Positions 9,063-18,322 are shown, numbered from the stretch's first letter. The stretch is 64,000 nucleotides of DNA from Candidatus Paracaedibacter acanthamoebae (GCF_000742835.1 NZ_CP008941.1:1383001-1447000); one strand, 5' to 3'. Notes: generated by a model from the letters alone, not told the origin. Numbers and translations: made by a program.

Positions 9063-9317
9063 TATATTGATTTTCTTCAAAAAAGGACATTTATTTCTCT
9101 GAAAAAGGAAAATGATAATCGCCGTACCAAAGCCATCTATATGCTTTTATATGAGGTAACAGTTAAATTAACGGAATGCTTTGATGGTGATCCACAGGTA
9201 CTCAAAAACTTAAACACTACACCTAAGGCTCAAATAGTTAGTGAGGGGCATTATTCTTATAAAAATAATGCCGGCCATAATGTGGCGCCTTCTACCTCCA
9301 TTCCTGCCACCAACTAA
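9063..9317 (+). pseudogene. In-frame coding-like extension after the Nudix stop codon
   Basis: After the Nudix TAA (9060-9062) the same frame stays open for 84 codons up to TAA 9315-9317. The translation is coding-like (for example TKAIYMLLYEVTVKLTECF, then HYSYKNNAGHNVAPS). There is no good start or ribosome-binding site; the first in-frame ATG is 9138. It may be a remnant of a second gene or a C-terminal part lost by a nonsense change. Confidence 0.4.
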
Positions 9318-9353
9318 TCAAAAATATTATCATTTATTGAACAGTTTATAAGG

Positions 9354-9379
9354 GGACGCTTTCTCATAAGAAAGCGTCC
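9354..9379 (+). terminator. Strong hairpin after the Nudix region
   Basis: GGACGCTTTCT-CATA-AGAAAGCGTCC forms a perfect 11-bp stem with a tetraloop. Only a weak T-rich run (TCATTT) follows. Confidence 0.65.
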
Positions 9380-9844
9380 TCATTTACAAGTCATCAGACT
9401 TTATTTTACCCTCTTCCTTAAATCGTAATCTCCACACCCTCTCGCTCGACAAGGCAAACAATATCCCACCTACTTCAGCCTAGCAATTGGCATTGAGGTT
9501 ATTTCAGCATATGCTCCTTTGCCTTAATGAAGCAGGATATAATATAGTCAGTTAAATTGAGACAGGCAAAGCCTGGAATGTTTACAAAATAAGACTAATC
9601 CCCTTAAAAGTGTCCCTTATATGCCTCCCATCCTTCTCAAATTAACCTCATCTATCAAAATTCAACACTGAGAAAACTATGAAAGGGTTAAAAAGCTAGC
9701 AAAACCTTGCCCCACCTTAAAGCTCGTCGCTCAATCCATTAAAAAAGATATTGATTTTTACGTGAAAATTATTTTAACTACAAAACAATAATAATTAATT
9801 AAATAATCATTATTAAAAAATTAATTATTGAAAGAAAATTACAA
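9380..9844. other. Intergenic stretch without a recognisable gene
   Basis: No convincing frame is seen on either strand. A TATAAT-like hexamer occurs near 9540 without a good -35. The last 100 bp are very AT-rich, with runs of TTAATTA, and probably hold the promoter of the gene at 9845. It may be decayed coding sequence. Confidence 0.4.
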
Positions 9845-10435
9845 ATGCTGAATAAAAAAACCAAGATAAATATAGCAATTATTTGTGCAGCCTCAGCCAG
9901 TCAACTCCAATTTTCATCTGCCACAGATGTTGCTGAAGTAATTCAACACGAAAGTTGGTTCAGGGGAACTTATAACGCTGTCGTTAATCATATAACGGCT
10001 CATCGAGAATCCTATGCCGTAGCAGCTGTAGCAGCCACAGCCACTGCCGTCGCCTATTTAACCTTTAGTAATACAGATTCAAATAATGCTGACAATGGTA
10101 TCAGTGAAGCTCTTTTTTGCCCCCCAGAGCTTAGAAACTCATGGAATCAGTATACAGCCGGCGGTTTGCTTCAGCAAATAGACATTCATGGTAATGCCTA
10201 TACCTTAAGTGGGGGTTCGCTAATGGGTGCGGAAAATTCACCCTTGTCAACCTTAGTAGATTATTTGTCAAACCTAAAGGCGGCAGATCAATTGCTAGCG
10301 GGACCCTCCTATGCTTTTGAGTTAATTGAACAGATAAGCAGTAACTTTTGCAAATATGCATTTGTGAGCTTTGACGAACAATCCTGCACTCCACAAGGAA
10401 ACGTTACTATTCACCAAGGAAATATGTGGAAATAG
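9845..10435 (+). CDS. Secreted or membrane-anchored protein of unknown function, possibly truncated
   Basis: 196 residues. A signal-like N-terminus (IAIICAASASQLQFSSA) and a second hydrophobic alanine-rich stretch (YAVAAVAATATAVAYLTF, about residues 57-74) suggest export and a membrane anchor. The C-terminal half has four cysteines. The frame ends abruptly, and coding-like pieces in other frames follow up to pheS, so the original protein may have been longer. No family recognised. Confidence 0.5.
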   Translation: MLNKKTKINIAIICAASASQLQFSSATDVAEVIQHESWFRGTYNAVVNHITAHRESYAVAAVAATATAVAYLTFSNTDSNNADNGISEALFCPPELRNSWNQYTAGGLLQQIDIHGNAYTLSGGSLMGAENSPLSTLVDYLSNLKAADQLLAGPSYAFELIEQISSNFCKYAFVSFDEQSCTPQGNVTIHQGNMWK

Positions 10436-10799
10436 ATGGCTTCCTCTGCCTCTGGCTATCCAATTTTCTGAGACCAGAAAGTAGGTCGGTTATTGAACGA
10501 AGTGATTGCAAGGGAATTGGATTAAATCTCCAAAAATCTTGCAATTATTTTTATTGGGTTTTAGAAATATACCCTCATCAACCCATAGAAAACCTGCCAG
10601 AGGATTTATTTTAATAATCCTTTGGAAAACACATTCTCTCTAGATCATAAATTGAAGGAAAAATCTAAGATACGCTCTTTTACGGCTAGCAATATATTGG
10701 GGAACAGCAGCAATTGTAACATCGACCAGTGGCAATGGAAGTTATACAGCAATTAGCTCTCAATCTTTCTATGATGCCCCTTTCCCATTTTGTTGTCCT
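10436..10799 (+). pseudogene. Probable decayed continuation of the upstream gene
   Basis: Two coding-like pieces are seen in different frames. One runs 10426-10614 (62 codons). The other runs from 10656 into the pheS leader, with a Ser/Thr/Gly-rich translation (YWGTAAIVTSTSGNGSYTAI). Neither has a ribosome-binding site. Two frame changes would be needed to join them to the gene at 9845. A chance open frame is possible. Confidence 0.3.
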
Positions 10800-10841
10800 G
10801 TGTTAAAATTAAGCAAATTTTTTTGTTTATTGAGAATATCG

Positions 10842-11886
10842 ATGTCGCAGCAACTACAGCAATGGCAAACGGAAGTTCAGGCCTGTCAGTCAATTCGTGA
10901 TTTAGAAGAATTAAGAGTACGTTTACTTGGAAAAGCTGGCGAAATTACCTCCCTTCTTAAAACATTGGGAAGCCTCGCGCCCGAAGAACGTAAGGAAAAA
11001 GGGGCTGAGATCAACCACTTAAAGCTTGTCATCACCGATAGCATTGAACATCGTAAAGGCCAGTTAGAAGAATTAGAGCTTGCCGATCGTCTTCTTAAAG
11101 AAAAAGTGGATGTCACGCTGTCAATTCGGCCTGAACCAAGCGGCAGCATCCATCCCATTTCTCAAGTCATGAATGAGATTACGGCATACTTCTCTAATTT
11201 TGGTTTTGATATTGCAAGCGGTCCCGAAGTCGAGGATGAAGATCATAACTTTTCAGCCCTTAATATGCCGGACCATCACCCTGCCCGCCAATCGCATGAT
11301 ACTTTCTATATGATGCCCGATGAATCGGGAATCCGAAAACTCTTGCGCACTCATACTTCAACAGTACAAATTCGCACCATGCGTCGGCAACAACCCCCTC
11401 TTAGGATCTTAGCACCTGGGCGAGTGTATCGGAATGATTATGATGCCACTCACCACCCCCATGTTTCATCAAATCGAAGGCCTGGTCATCGATAAAGGCA
11501 TTAATTTTGGCCATTTAAAAGGAACCGTCATCAATTTTTGCAAGCATTTCTTTGAAATTGAAGATCTAAAATTCCGTTTTCGTCCCAGCTTTTTTCCATT
11601 TACAGAGCCCTCGGCTGAAATGGATGTAGGGTGTGATCGCAGCGGTGGTGGTATTAAATTTGGTCAGGGTAATGACTGGCTTGAAATTTTTGGCTGTGGT
11701 ATGGTCCACCCCAATGTTCTTAAAAATTGTGGCATTGATCCAGAAGAATACCAAGGTTTTGCCTTTGGATTTGGTGTAGACCGCTTTGCCATGTTGAAAT
11801 ATGGTATCCCGGATTTACGCTCTATGTTTGAATCTGATGGTCGCTGGCTAAGCCATTATGGCTTTTCACCTTTCGGAGGAAAATAA
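10842..11886 (+). CDS. pheS: Phenylalanyl-tRNA synthetase alpha subunit, apparent +1 frameshift
   Basis: The alpha subunit carries the class II catalytic core that charges tRNA-Phe, as an alpha2beta2 enzyme with PheT. The start at 10842 (MSQQLQQWQ) gives the usual coiled-coil N-terminus. Motif 2 ([16 protein letters not shown]) lies just before the break. The frame is lost at CACCACCCCCATG (about 11449-11462) and resumes one base out, with [14 protein letters not shown] continuing to the normal C-terminus ([13 protein letters not shown] motif 3). Removing one base from the C run restores a full-length 347-residue protein. The gene is essential, so an error in the sequence is the simplest reading. 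Confidence 0.9.
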
Positions 11887-11889
11887 TCC

Positions 11890-14262
11890 ATGAAATTTAC
11901 ATTATCTTGGTTAAAAGACCATCTTGACACAACCGCAACCCTTCAAGAAATCTGCGACAAACTCGTTAACCTTGGGCTGGAAGTGGAAGGTGTAGAAAAT
12001 CCGGCAGAAAAGCTAAAAGGTTTTGTTGTTGCCCATGTTGTTGAACGCGATAAACATCCCAATGCGGATCGCCTCAGTCTCTGTAAAATTGATGATGGTT
12101 CTGGCAAATTATTGCAAGTTGTTTGCGGCGCCCCGAATGTTCGTCAAGGCTTAAAAATCGCCTTTGCCCGGGAAGGAACTGTGATCCCAATTACTGGCCA
12201 AGCTCTGAAAAAAGGGGTGATCCGCGATATTGAAAGCCATGGCATGATCTGTTCAGCGCGTGAATTGATGCTGGGTGAAGATCAGGATGGCATTATGGAG
12301 CTGGAAGAAAATCTAACACCTGGGATGGAGCTAGCAGAAGCTTTGGGCCTTAACGATTCGGTCGTTGAGCTCGCCATTACCCCTAACCGTTCTGATTGTT
12401 TTGGAGTCCGTGGAATTGCACGCGACCTAGCAGCGAGCGGTCTTGGCACCTTAAAGCCTCTCACCTATAAACCCTTTGTTGGTAAGTTTGACTCTCCCGT
12501 TAAAGTGACGATTGATGATTCTCAAATGTGCCAGGAATTCCATGGCGTTTATATTCGCAACGTTAAAAATGGAATGGCGCCAGAGGCAATACGTCGCCGT
12601 CTTGAAGCGGTGGGGCAACGATCCATCAATGCGTTAGTGGACGTCACAAATTATATCACCCTTGATTTAGGCCGGCCTTTGCACGTTTTTGACGCCAAAA
12701 AACTGCAGGATGATTTAGTTATTACGTCGGCCCAAGATGGTGAAATTTTTAAAGCTTTGAATGCCACAGACTATACCCTATCAAAAGACACAACAATTAT
12801 AAGGTCGGGCAATGAAATTGTTTCATTGGGCGCCATTATGGGAGGTCGCGACAGTGGTGCCACCGAAGAAACCGTTGATGTGTTTCTAGAATGTGCTCTT
12901 TGGGATCCCATCAAAGTTGCAACAACAGGACGCGAATTGCAAATCTTGAGCGATGCTCGCACGCGTTTTGAACGGGGCGTGGATCCCCATAGCATTGAGG
13001 CTGGAATACAGGCTGGCGTTCAATTAATTTTGAACTGGTGTGGCGGAGAACCAAGCCATACAACCATAGCCAATCACACGCAGGGTAAACCAAAAAAACA
13101 ACCAGTACCCCCCCTTACGTTGACGCAGAATAAACTGTGGTCCTTGAGTGGCTTTGAAGTCACGCTTAAAGAAGCTGAAGAGATTTTGTCTCGTCTTGGA
13201 TTTACTGTTAAGGCCGATAAAACTGAATTGATGGTTGTCCCCCCCTCCTTCAGGCCCGATATTGAAGGGGCAGCAGATTTGGTTGAGGAAATATTGCGTC
13301 TCATTGGCTATGACAATATTCCAGCGATTCCACTTCCACAAATTCCGATTAAGCCAAGGGCACCGCGCAAGACTGAAGTTATTCGCCAAGCATTGGCCAG
13401 CCGGGGTCTAAATGAAACACAAACATGGGCCTTTATTTCTGAGGATAAAGCCCAATTTTTTGGAGGCCAGGCATCTCACTTAACGATTGAAAACCCCATT
13501 AGTGTTGAAATGAAAATAATGCGACCAAGCATCTTGCCTAACCTATTGGATGCAGCGCTGCGTAATCATAACCGGGATCTGCAGAACTCAAGACTCTTTG
13601 AAATTGCGGCCCAATTTTCAGCTCAAGGCCAACAATTGATGGCCACCGGTCTGCGCTCTCATCATACGCATGAACGTCACTGGCAATCGCAACCCCGTGT
13701 CGTTGACGCCTTTGATGCAAAGGCTGATGCTTTAGCTGTTCTATCTGCAACCGGTTTATCCGGCACATCCTACCAGATTGAACAAGGGGCTGTATCTTAT
13801 TATCACCCCGGCCGCAGTGGCACCATTCGTCAGGGTAATCGCATCCTTGGATATTTTGGGGAGATTCATCCTCGGGTATTGAAACAGTTTGATATTGATT
13901 TCCCGGCCGTGGGTTTTGAAGTCTTTGTGGATCTCTTGCCGGACATCAAACTGAAAAAGTCGATTGCTGCCTTTTCGAATTTACAATCTGTAACGCGCGA
14001 TTTTGCTTTTGTGGTGGATCAAGATTTACCCGCTGACAAAATTGTTTCAACAATTTTAAAAACGGACAAACAGCTGATTACGAATGTGAGTGTATTTGAT
14101 GTTTATACCGGTGAAAAAATGGAACAAGGCAAAAAATCTGTTGCTGTTCAAGTTCGCTTGGAACCAACCAAGGCAACACTGACCGATACAGAAATCCATG
14201 ATCTTTCCCATAAGATTATCGATCAAGTAGCAAAAACAACCGGTGGAAAAATCCGAGAGTAA
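11890..14262 (+). CDS. pheT: Phenylalanyl-tRNA synthetase beta subunit
   Basis: 790 residues, the usual length. Domains in order: EMAP/tRNA-binding-like domain (about 39-150, with VGAHV-like VVAHVVERDKHPNADRLSLC), B3/B4 editing domain (about 210-380), B5 domain (about 405-475), the catalytic-like core (about 490-680) and a C-terminal anticodon-binding ferredoxin fold (FDX-ACB, about 697-790). GGAGG lies upstream and pheS ends 3 bp before it, so the pair forms an operon. Confidence 0.97.
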   Translation: MKFTLSWLKDHLDTTATLQEICDKLVNLGLEVEGVENPAEKLKGFVVAHVVERDKHPNADRLSLCKIDDGSGKLLQVVCGAPNVRQGLKIAFAREGTVIPITGQALKKGVIRDIESHGMICSARELMLGEDQDGIMELEENLTPGMELAEALGLNDSVVELAITPNRSDCFGVRGIARDLAASGLGTLKPLTYKPFVGKFDSPVKVTIDDSQMCQEFHGVYIRNVKNGMAPEAIRRRLEAVGQRSINALVDVTNYITLDLGRPLHVFDAKKLQDDLVITSAQDGEIFKALNATDYTLSKDTTIIRSGNEIVSLGAIMGGRDSGATEETVDVFLECALWDPIKVATTGRELQILSDARTRFERGVDPHSIEAGIQAGVQLILNWCGGEPSHTTIANHTQGKPKKQPVPPLTLTQNKLWSLSGFEVTLKEAEEILSRLGFTVKADKTELMVVPPSFRPDIEGAADLVEEILRLIGYDNIPAIPLPQIPIKPRAPRKTEVIRQALASRGLNETQTWAFISEDKAQFFGGQASHLTIENPISVEMKIMRPSILPNLLDAALRNHNRDLQNSRLFEIAAQFSAQGQQLMATGLRSHHTHERHWQSQPRVVDAFDAKADALAVLSATGLSGTSYQIEQGAVSYYHPGRSGTIRQGNRILGYFGEIHPRVLKQFDIDFPAVGFEVFVDLLPDIKLKKSIAAFSNLQSVTRDFAFVVDQDLPADKIVSTILKTDKQLITNVSVFDVYTGEKMEQGKKSVAVQVRLEPTKATLTDTEIHDLSHKIIDQVAKTTGGKIRE

Positions 14263-14303
14263 AATCAACTTCTAATTAAATTCAACGATAAAATTGACGA
14301 TAA

Positions 14304-14331
14304 AAAAGTGGAGAGAGTTCTCTCCACTTTT
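14304..14331 (+). terminator. pheST terminator
   Basis: A 12-bp stem (AAAAGTGGAGAG / CTCTCCACTTTT) with an AGTT loop and the stem's own T-run. It also stands downstream of the convergent lipoprotein operon and can work both ways. Confidence 0.85.
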
Positions 14332-14355
14332 CTTATAACTGCTTTCAAGATTTGT

Positions 14356-15117
14356 TTATCGGTCTGAAATATATTCAGGATTCTTTAAAGCACGATCAAG
14401 ATTGGAAAATGCTTGATTTGTAATTTTATCTAAAGCTTCCTTTAAAAGACGGTTATCATTGTCAGCCCATTTTTTCGCATTCGCTTCTAAGTCTTTATCT
14501 CTAAGGGGCAACGCCTCTGCAGCCTTAACATTAACTTTAAAGACCGGCTTTTGAAGGGGATCTCCAGCATTGACTAAGGCTCTAAGTTTTTGACTAGTCG
14601 GATAAACCGTTAGATAAATGATGCCTGTTAATACACTAAGATCAGGGTTAAATTTATAAACCATTCTCCCTGTCAAAACAGTATCACTCTTAGATTTTTG
14701 AGTGAAATTTATCTGGGTCGGTTCATCCAGAGCCTTGACCGATTGCACCTGCCCTGCATGCAACCACTCGGCTTGCTTCAAACTTTGGGAAAAATGAGCT
14801 TTAACCTTTTCCTGAGCATTATAAGTTACAAAACCTTTTTGAATGTCAACCATTGCATCATTGGCACAACCTTCCCGGTGTGATTCTATAGCCGCATCGA
14901 CGAGAGCAAAAAGTAACCCGCCTCCCATATAAGTTGACACATGTGACCGTTCCACATCCGCAATCAGAGTCGTTTGGCAGTCTTCAGCATACGCGTCGGT
15001 GCTGCCAATTTCTTTACGGACAGTTGCATGCAATGGCACAAACTCCTGATGAGTGGCACAGCCTGATAAGGCGAGCACACCCGCCATCGCAATGAACCAT
15101 GTCGTTTTTTGTTTCAT
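14356..15117 (-). CDS. Lipoprotein of unknown function
   Basis: 253 residues. The signal peptide ends in a lipobox, LSGC (Cys20), so it is lipidated and membrane-anchored outside the cytoplasm. GGAGA precedes the ATG. The mature part carries two cysteines (DCQTT and EGCAND) and a lysine-rich C-terminal half. It follows another lipoprotein gene by 25 bp, so the two are an operon. No family recognised. Confidence 0.8.
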   Translation of the reverse strand: MKQKTTWFIAMAGVLALSGCATHQEFVPLHATVRKEIGSTDAYAEDCQTTLIADVERSHVSTYMGGGLLFALVDAAIESHREGCANDAMVDIQKGFVTYNAQEKVKAHFSQSLKQAEWLHAGQVQSVKALDEPTQINFTQKSKSDTVLTGRMVYKFNPDLSVLTGIIYLTVYPTSQKLRALVNAGDPLQKPVFKVNVKAAEALPLRDKDLEANAKKWADNDNRLLKEALDKITNQAFSNLDRALKNPEYISDR

Positions 15118-15142
15118 TTATATCTCCTTTGTTTGTTTATAC

Positions 15143-15736
15143 TTATTTAGTGATGTAGCACTGGGTTGAAAATTCTTTAATCGATTGACGATTACTCTCT
15201 TTCAAAGCAACAACAATCGGATAAAGACTTGAAGAGCCTGCCGAAGCGGGCGAGACAGTAATTTGGAATTTGACTGTTTTAGCTTGTAAGAGATGAGCAA
15301 TGTTCTCTTTCGTGAGGAGGAAAGTTATCCGCCGTCTTGTTACTTCCTTAACAAAGCCGAGCCTTATACTCGCCGTCGGAGCGTAATTAACATTGGCATA
15401 CTGAACATCCTCAACGGCGTCTTTTGTCGAATTTATAATTTCAAGAGGATAAATTTTTTCATCCACAACCATCGTTAAAGATTCATTTGCATTAACTGTG
15501 TAATCCCTGACGCCTTTATGAGCGAGATTCAAGGTAGCTTTAATAGGTTTGGAAGCTGACTGATGTTTAAGCACAAGCTCACTATCATCAACGCCGGTGA
15601 GCTCCATGCCACGAATCGTTGCAATACAGTGTTCCTCTCCCATCATAGGATCTTTTTCCGTGGTCAGCGTTGAGCGAGGGCCACATCCCGCTAGGCAGGC
15701 GGTAAAAAGAAGTATTAACCCGCAATTTTTATGCAT
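15143..15736 (-). CDS. Lipoprotein of unknown function
   Basis: 197 residues beginning MHKNCGLILLFTACLAGCG, a lipoprotein signal peptide with lipobox LAGC (Cys18). AAGGA precedes the start. The mature part looks beta-rich, with two further cysteines. It is first in a two-gene lipoprotein operon and 41 bp downstream of the receiver-like gene, so read-through from the P227 cassette is possible. Confidence 0.78.
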   Translation of the reverse strand: MHKNCGLILLFTACLAGCGPRSTLTTEKDPMMGEEHCIATIRGMELTGVDDSELVLKHQSASKPIKATLNLAHKGVRDYTVNANESLTMVVDEKIYPLEIINSTKDAVEDVQYANVNYAPTASIRLGFVKEVTRRRITFLLTKENIAHLLQAKTVKFQITVSPASAGSSSLYPIVVALKESNRQSIKEFSTQCYITK

Positions 15737-15777
15737 AATTTTTTCCTTAAACTTTAATATTACAAGAACTTGTTTTA

Positions 15778-16752
15778 TTAAGAAGACTGCCTTCTGTCTA
15801 AAACGATGAGATCATTTAAATAATCGATCCCTTTGCTATGGGCCATATAGTAACGCTGTTGGCCTTCTAAGATCTGAACAGGTTCTATATATCGCTCAAA
15901 GTGATCAAACTCTTGACGGTAGATAAAGGGAAAACAGATCGTCTGACGCTGTTGCTTTAGATCCTCGATAAGGTTCATGGATAAGCTATAATTGGACCGC
16001 ACGAAATGCTCCACTGTCTGACACTGATCCGCAAAGCTTTGCTCATCAAAAACAAACAACACACTGGCTTTCCCTTGGGCATCCAGGAATAAGAAACTGC
16101 CGGTGACATCCAGAAGGTAGTATTCTGTAAAGTTGCCGTTCTTAATAAAGGTGTGGAAGTATTCCATAAAGCCTGGATCCAATAAGACATTCAGATTGCC
16201 ATTATCTTTCTGCCAGTCTTCTAAAATAGGATTAATGATGGCATTGACCGTGGATTGGAAATAATCTTTTTGGCTTTGCTGAATAAACTCTTTTAAAAGG
16301 GTGGATGCATCCGGATCTTGAGTGCAAACATAAAAATTGATGAGGCCTTGATTAAAGGCCGTCACAATCGTTTTTTCATCTCTATCTTCGGTGACTAGAA
16401 TCTTTTTAGCTGGAAAATCTTCCATTGCCTCGAAAAAGCTTAACTCCGCTGGGTCTGGTAATTTATTGCGATAAATGATACAAGAAACCGTTTCATAGCG
16501 GCGGGGGTTATAAATTTCTTCATACAGGTAATTAATACTGCTCACGTCAAAAAGGTCCTGCTCTTGGTGAACAACACGGTCAAAGAGAATAGCTGACCTG
16601 TCTGCTTTCTTTAAATAAGCAAGGGCGGTTTGAGGGGTGGCACAATGCTTATAAGAAGCGACAGATTGATCCCTTAAAAATTGGTTTTGCTGATAGGTTT
16701 TTCCTATACAAAGAATTGTGGTGGGGAAGAAACAATAAGGTAAAGGGGTCAT
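15778..16752 (-). CDS. Receiver-like two-domain protein (third gene of cassette 1)
   Basis: 324 residues. The N-terminal about 150 residues have the spacing of a response-regulator receiver fold: TTILCIGK (strand 1), SAILFDRVV (Asp where the phosphoacceptor would be, about residue 58), KKILVTEDRD (Lys position) and INFYVCTQ. The acidic pair after strand 1 is missing, so normal phosphotransfer is doubtful. The C-terminal half contains YYLLDVTGSFLFLDAQGKAS, reminiscent of a PAS-like or sensor fold found with such receivers. Its ATG lies 12 bp after the XRE stop codon with AGAGG ahead, so it belongs to the P227-XRE operon. Function unknown. Confidence 0.65.
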   Translation of the reverse strand: MTPLPYCFFPTTILCIGKTYQQNQFLRDQSVASYKHCATPQTALAYLKKADRSAILFDRVVHQEQDLFDVSSINYLYEEIYNPRRYETVSCIIYRNKLPDPAELSFFEAMEDFPAKKILVTEDRDEKTIVTAFNQGLINFYVCTQDPDASTLLKEFIQQSQKDYFQSTVNAIINPILEDWQKDNGNLNVLLDPGFMEYFHTFIKNGNFTEYYLLDVTGSFLFLDAQGKASVLFVFDEQSFADQCQTVEHFVRSNYSLSMNLIEDLKQQRQTICFPFIYRQEFDHFERYIEPVQILEGQQRYYMAHSKGIDYLNDLIVLDRRQSS

Positions 16753-16764
16753 AATGTGGGGCCT

Positions 16765-17121
16765 CTAGTCTTTCTGGACAACTTTCACATCGGAAACAGT
16801 TCCATAAAGTTCACAAAGTTTAATGTGAACTTTTTGTCCTTTTAAATTCTCATATGCCAGCCAGTTTCCCTCTTCAGTCAGACAGATGGAGATCCCTTCT
16901 AACCCTTCGAAAAAAAAGTTAGGCGTAACAGACAGCACCTTACACAGTTGATACAGGCGGTAAGGTGGTAACTTATCCATCCCCCGTTCATATTTAGAAA
17001 GTTGTTGCGGGGTTATCTTAAGCAACTTGGCTAAATCATGCTGTTTAAGGTTTAAAGACACTCGTCTTTTTCTTATTTGTTGGCCAATATAGGCTTCTAT
17101 CGATGTCAATTTTGGCTTCAT
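16765..17121 (-). CDS. XRE-family transcriptional regulator, cassette 1
   Basis: 118 residues. The HTH_3 domain covers about residues 10-72 (LNLKQHDLAKLLKITPQQLS is the recognition region), followed by the SVTPNFFFEGL segment shared with the two other copies in this window and a short beta-rich C-terminal domain ending KVVQKD. It lies 98 bp after the P227 gene and 12 bp before the receiver-like gene. It probably regulates its own operon. Confidence 0.88.
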   Translation of the reverse strand: MKPKLTSIEAYIGQQIRKRRVSLNLKQHDLAKLLKITPQQLSKYERGMDKLPPYRLYQLCKVLSVTPNFFFEGLEGISICLTEEGNWLAYENLKGQKVHIKLCELYGTVSDVKVVQKD

Positions 17122-17219
17122 TCTAAATGACTACCTTGTAGTAAAATTTTCTTATACGCATGGTTTATGAGCCCAAAAAAGAGACTCTTCTTGGGGGTAG
17201 AATCTTTCTTCGGGTGATT

Positions 17220-17876
17220 TTAGATGGCTGTTCTGCGGTGAGGTCTTTTTGGAAAAGAAATCACATTGCTGGCTTGATCTTGAAGCCCTTGTTTTTTCTG
17301 AAGTGAAAGGAAACTTAAGACCGGAGCATTTGTTCGATCGGCACTTTGTAAATATTTTCTCACCACTAAATCTGACTTTTGATGACCCCACAATTTTTGG
17401 TGCAGTTGAATTGTCATGCTTTCCATAGTTTCAAAGAACGCCTCGTCTATCACCAGGCTTAACAGTTGGCGTTTTCCATGAATGGTGGTATGGGAAGAGA
17501 TGGACTGGAATAGACTTTTTAAAGAAGTCAGATGATCGGCGTCATCCGAAGAAAGCATAAAATTAACCTCTTGCTTGTTAAAGCGTTGAGCACAAAAGGC
17601 AATTAAATCTAACCCTTGAAGCACCATTTCAATCAACGCCGCATCATACAAGGGTTGAGAGAGATCACCTAAATAGGACTCTTCTTCAAGCGTAAAACTG
17701 CTGATGCGTAAAGAATCAGGAGAAGGTTGGATTGTTATAGCTAAAGAGAACGCGGTCTGTAGCTGATGCAATGTTAATGTCAACCCTGCCGGCGTTACTG
17801 AACAGTCAAGCTCATAAGAAAAAGCCAACTCTTCCGTCTTCCACGATGTAACGTAATTTTTTACGATGCTTAACAT
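17220..17876 (-). CDS. P227-family protein of unknown function, cassette 1
   Basis: 218 residues. The start at 17876 is chosen because AGAGGA lies 6 bases ahead and it aligns with copy 2 (MLSIVKNYVTSWKTEEL versus MFSTLQNYVKSWHKEEL); an ATG at 17903 is also in frame. It is cytoplasmic, with no signal peptide or membrane segment. Conserved blocks in the three copies: FSY near residue 19, QPLYDAALIEM near 80, FCA near 100, GKRQLL near 145 and IQLHQKLW-x2-QKSD near 170. I recognise no known family. It is always followed by an XRE gene. Confidence 0.75.
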   Translation of the reverse strand: MLSIVKNYVTSWKTEELAFSYELDCSVTPAGLTLTLHQLQTAFSLAITIQPSPDSLRISSFTLEEESYLGDLSQPLYDAALIEMVLQGLDLIAFCAQRFNKQEVNFMLSSDDADHLTSLKSLFQSISSHTTIHGKRQLLSLVIDEAFFETMESMTIQLHQKLWGHQKSDLVVRKYLQSADRTNAPVLSFLSLQKKQGLQDQASNVISFPKRPHRRTAI

Positions 17877-17972
17877 ATTTATCCTCTCTACTCTAGTCAT
17901 CATATTTCTTTAAAAGTCATTAGTGTCTTGCTGTAATTAATGAATTTTTTCTAGCAGGGCTAATACTAAGGT
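17877..17972 (-). promoter_or_regulatory. Conserved upstream block of the P227 cassette, copy 1
   Basis: Read on the minus strand, this 96-base stretch starts CCTTAGTATTAG, contains ATTAATTACAGCA and CTTTTAAAGAAA, and ends at the ribosome-binding site. The same words occur in the same order ahead of copy 2 (45275-45373). Conservation of a non-coding leader between diverged genes suggests promoter or operator function. Confidence 0.55.
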
Positions 17973-18293
17973 GGGATTTTGGATATAAAATTTTTCTATC
18001 AGGAGATAAAGAAAAGTCAGGTTTTCAGCCAATAATATAGCAGGAAAAGTAATGAAACGGTAAAAGCATAAAAAAATTAAGTTAATAAAATTTTGAATAA
18101 AAAATTTAGCTTTAAAAAAATTATTATAGCTAATAATGAATATAATATTTCTCTATACCTTCTATAATAGAAAAATAGCTCTTTTAATAATGAGAGATAA
18201 TTATAAAAAATTGATACTACAAAAGTTATAAATTTTCATGATGGAAAGGGGAAATGAAGAGAAAAAATTCTTTAAAATTGTAAGGGGGGAGTA
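17973..18293. other. AT-rich divergent intergenic region
   Basis: No gene is seen. It is the divergent control region between the P227 cassette (leftward) and the peptide gene (rightward), over 75 percent A+T, with many short A and T tracts. Confidence 0.5.
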
Positions 18294-18322
18294 TTGACTT
18301 TTAATCCTCAAAACGATACTAA
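18294..18322 (+). promoter_or_regulatory. Promoter of peptide gene 1
   Basis: TTGACT (18294-18299), a 17-bp spacer, then TACTAA (18317-18322). The same TTGACT with a 17-18-bp spacer and TA-rich -10 occurs at the equivalent place before the other two peptide genes, leaving a leader of roughly 60 nt. Confidence 0.55.

Noticed and set aside
10131-10394. 87-codon frame opposite the gene at 9845
   Set aside because: No ribosome-binding site; it lies wholly inside a better-supported gene on the other strand.
11434-11886. Separate gene for a PheS C-terminal fragment
   Set aside because: Both parts are continuous with one PheS protein and a single base in a C run explains the split.
17152-17391. 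79-codon frame on the minus strand
   Set aside because: It overlaps the end of P227 copy 1 in another frame and has no homologue in the other two cassettes.
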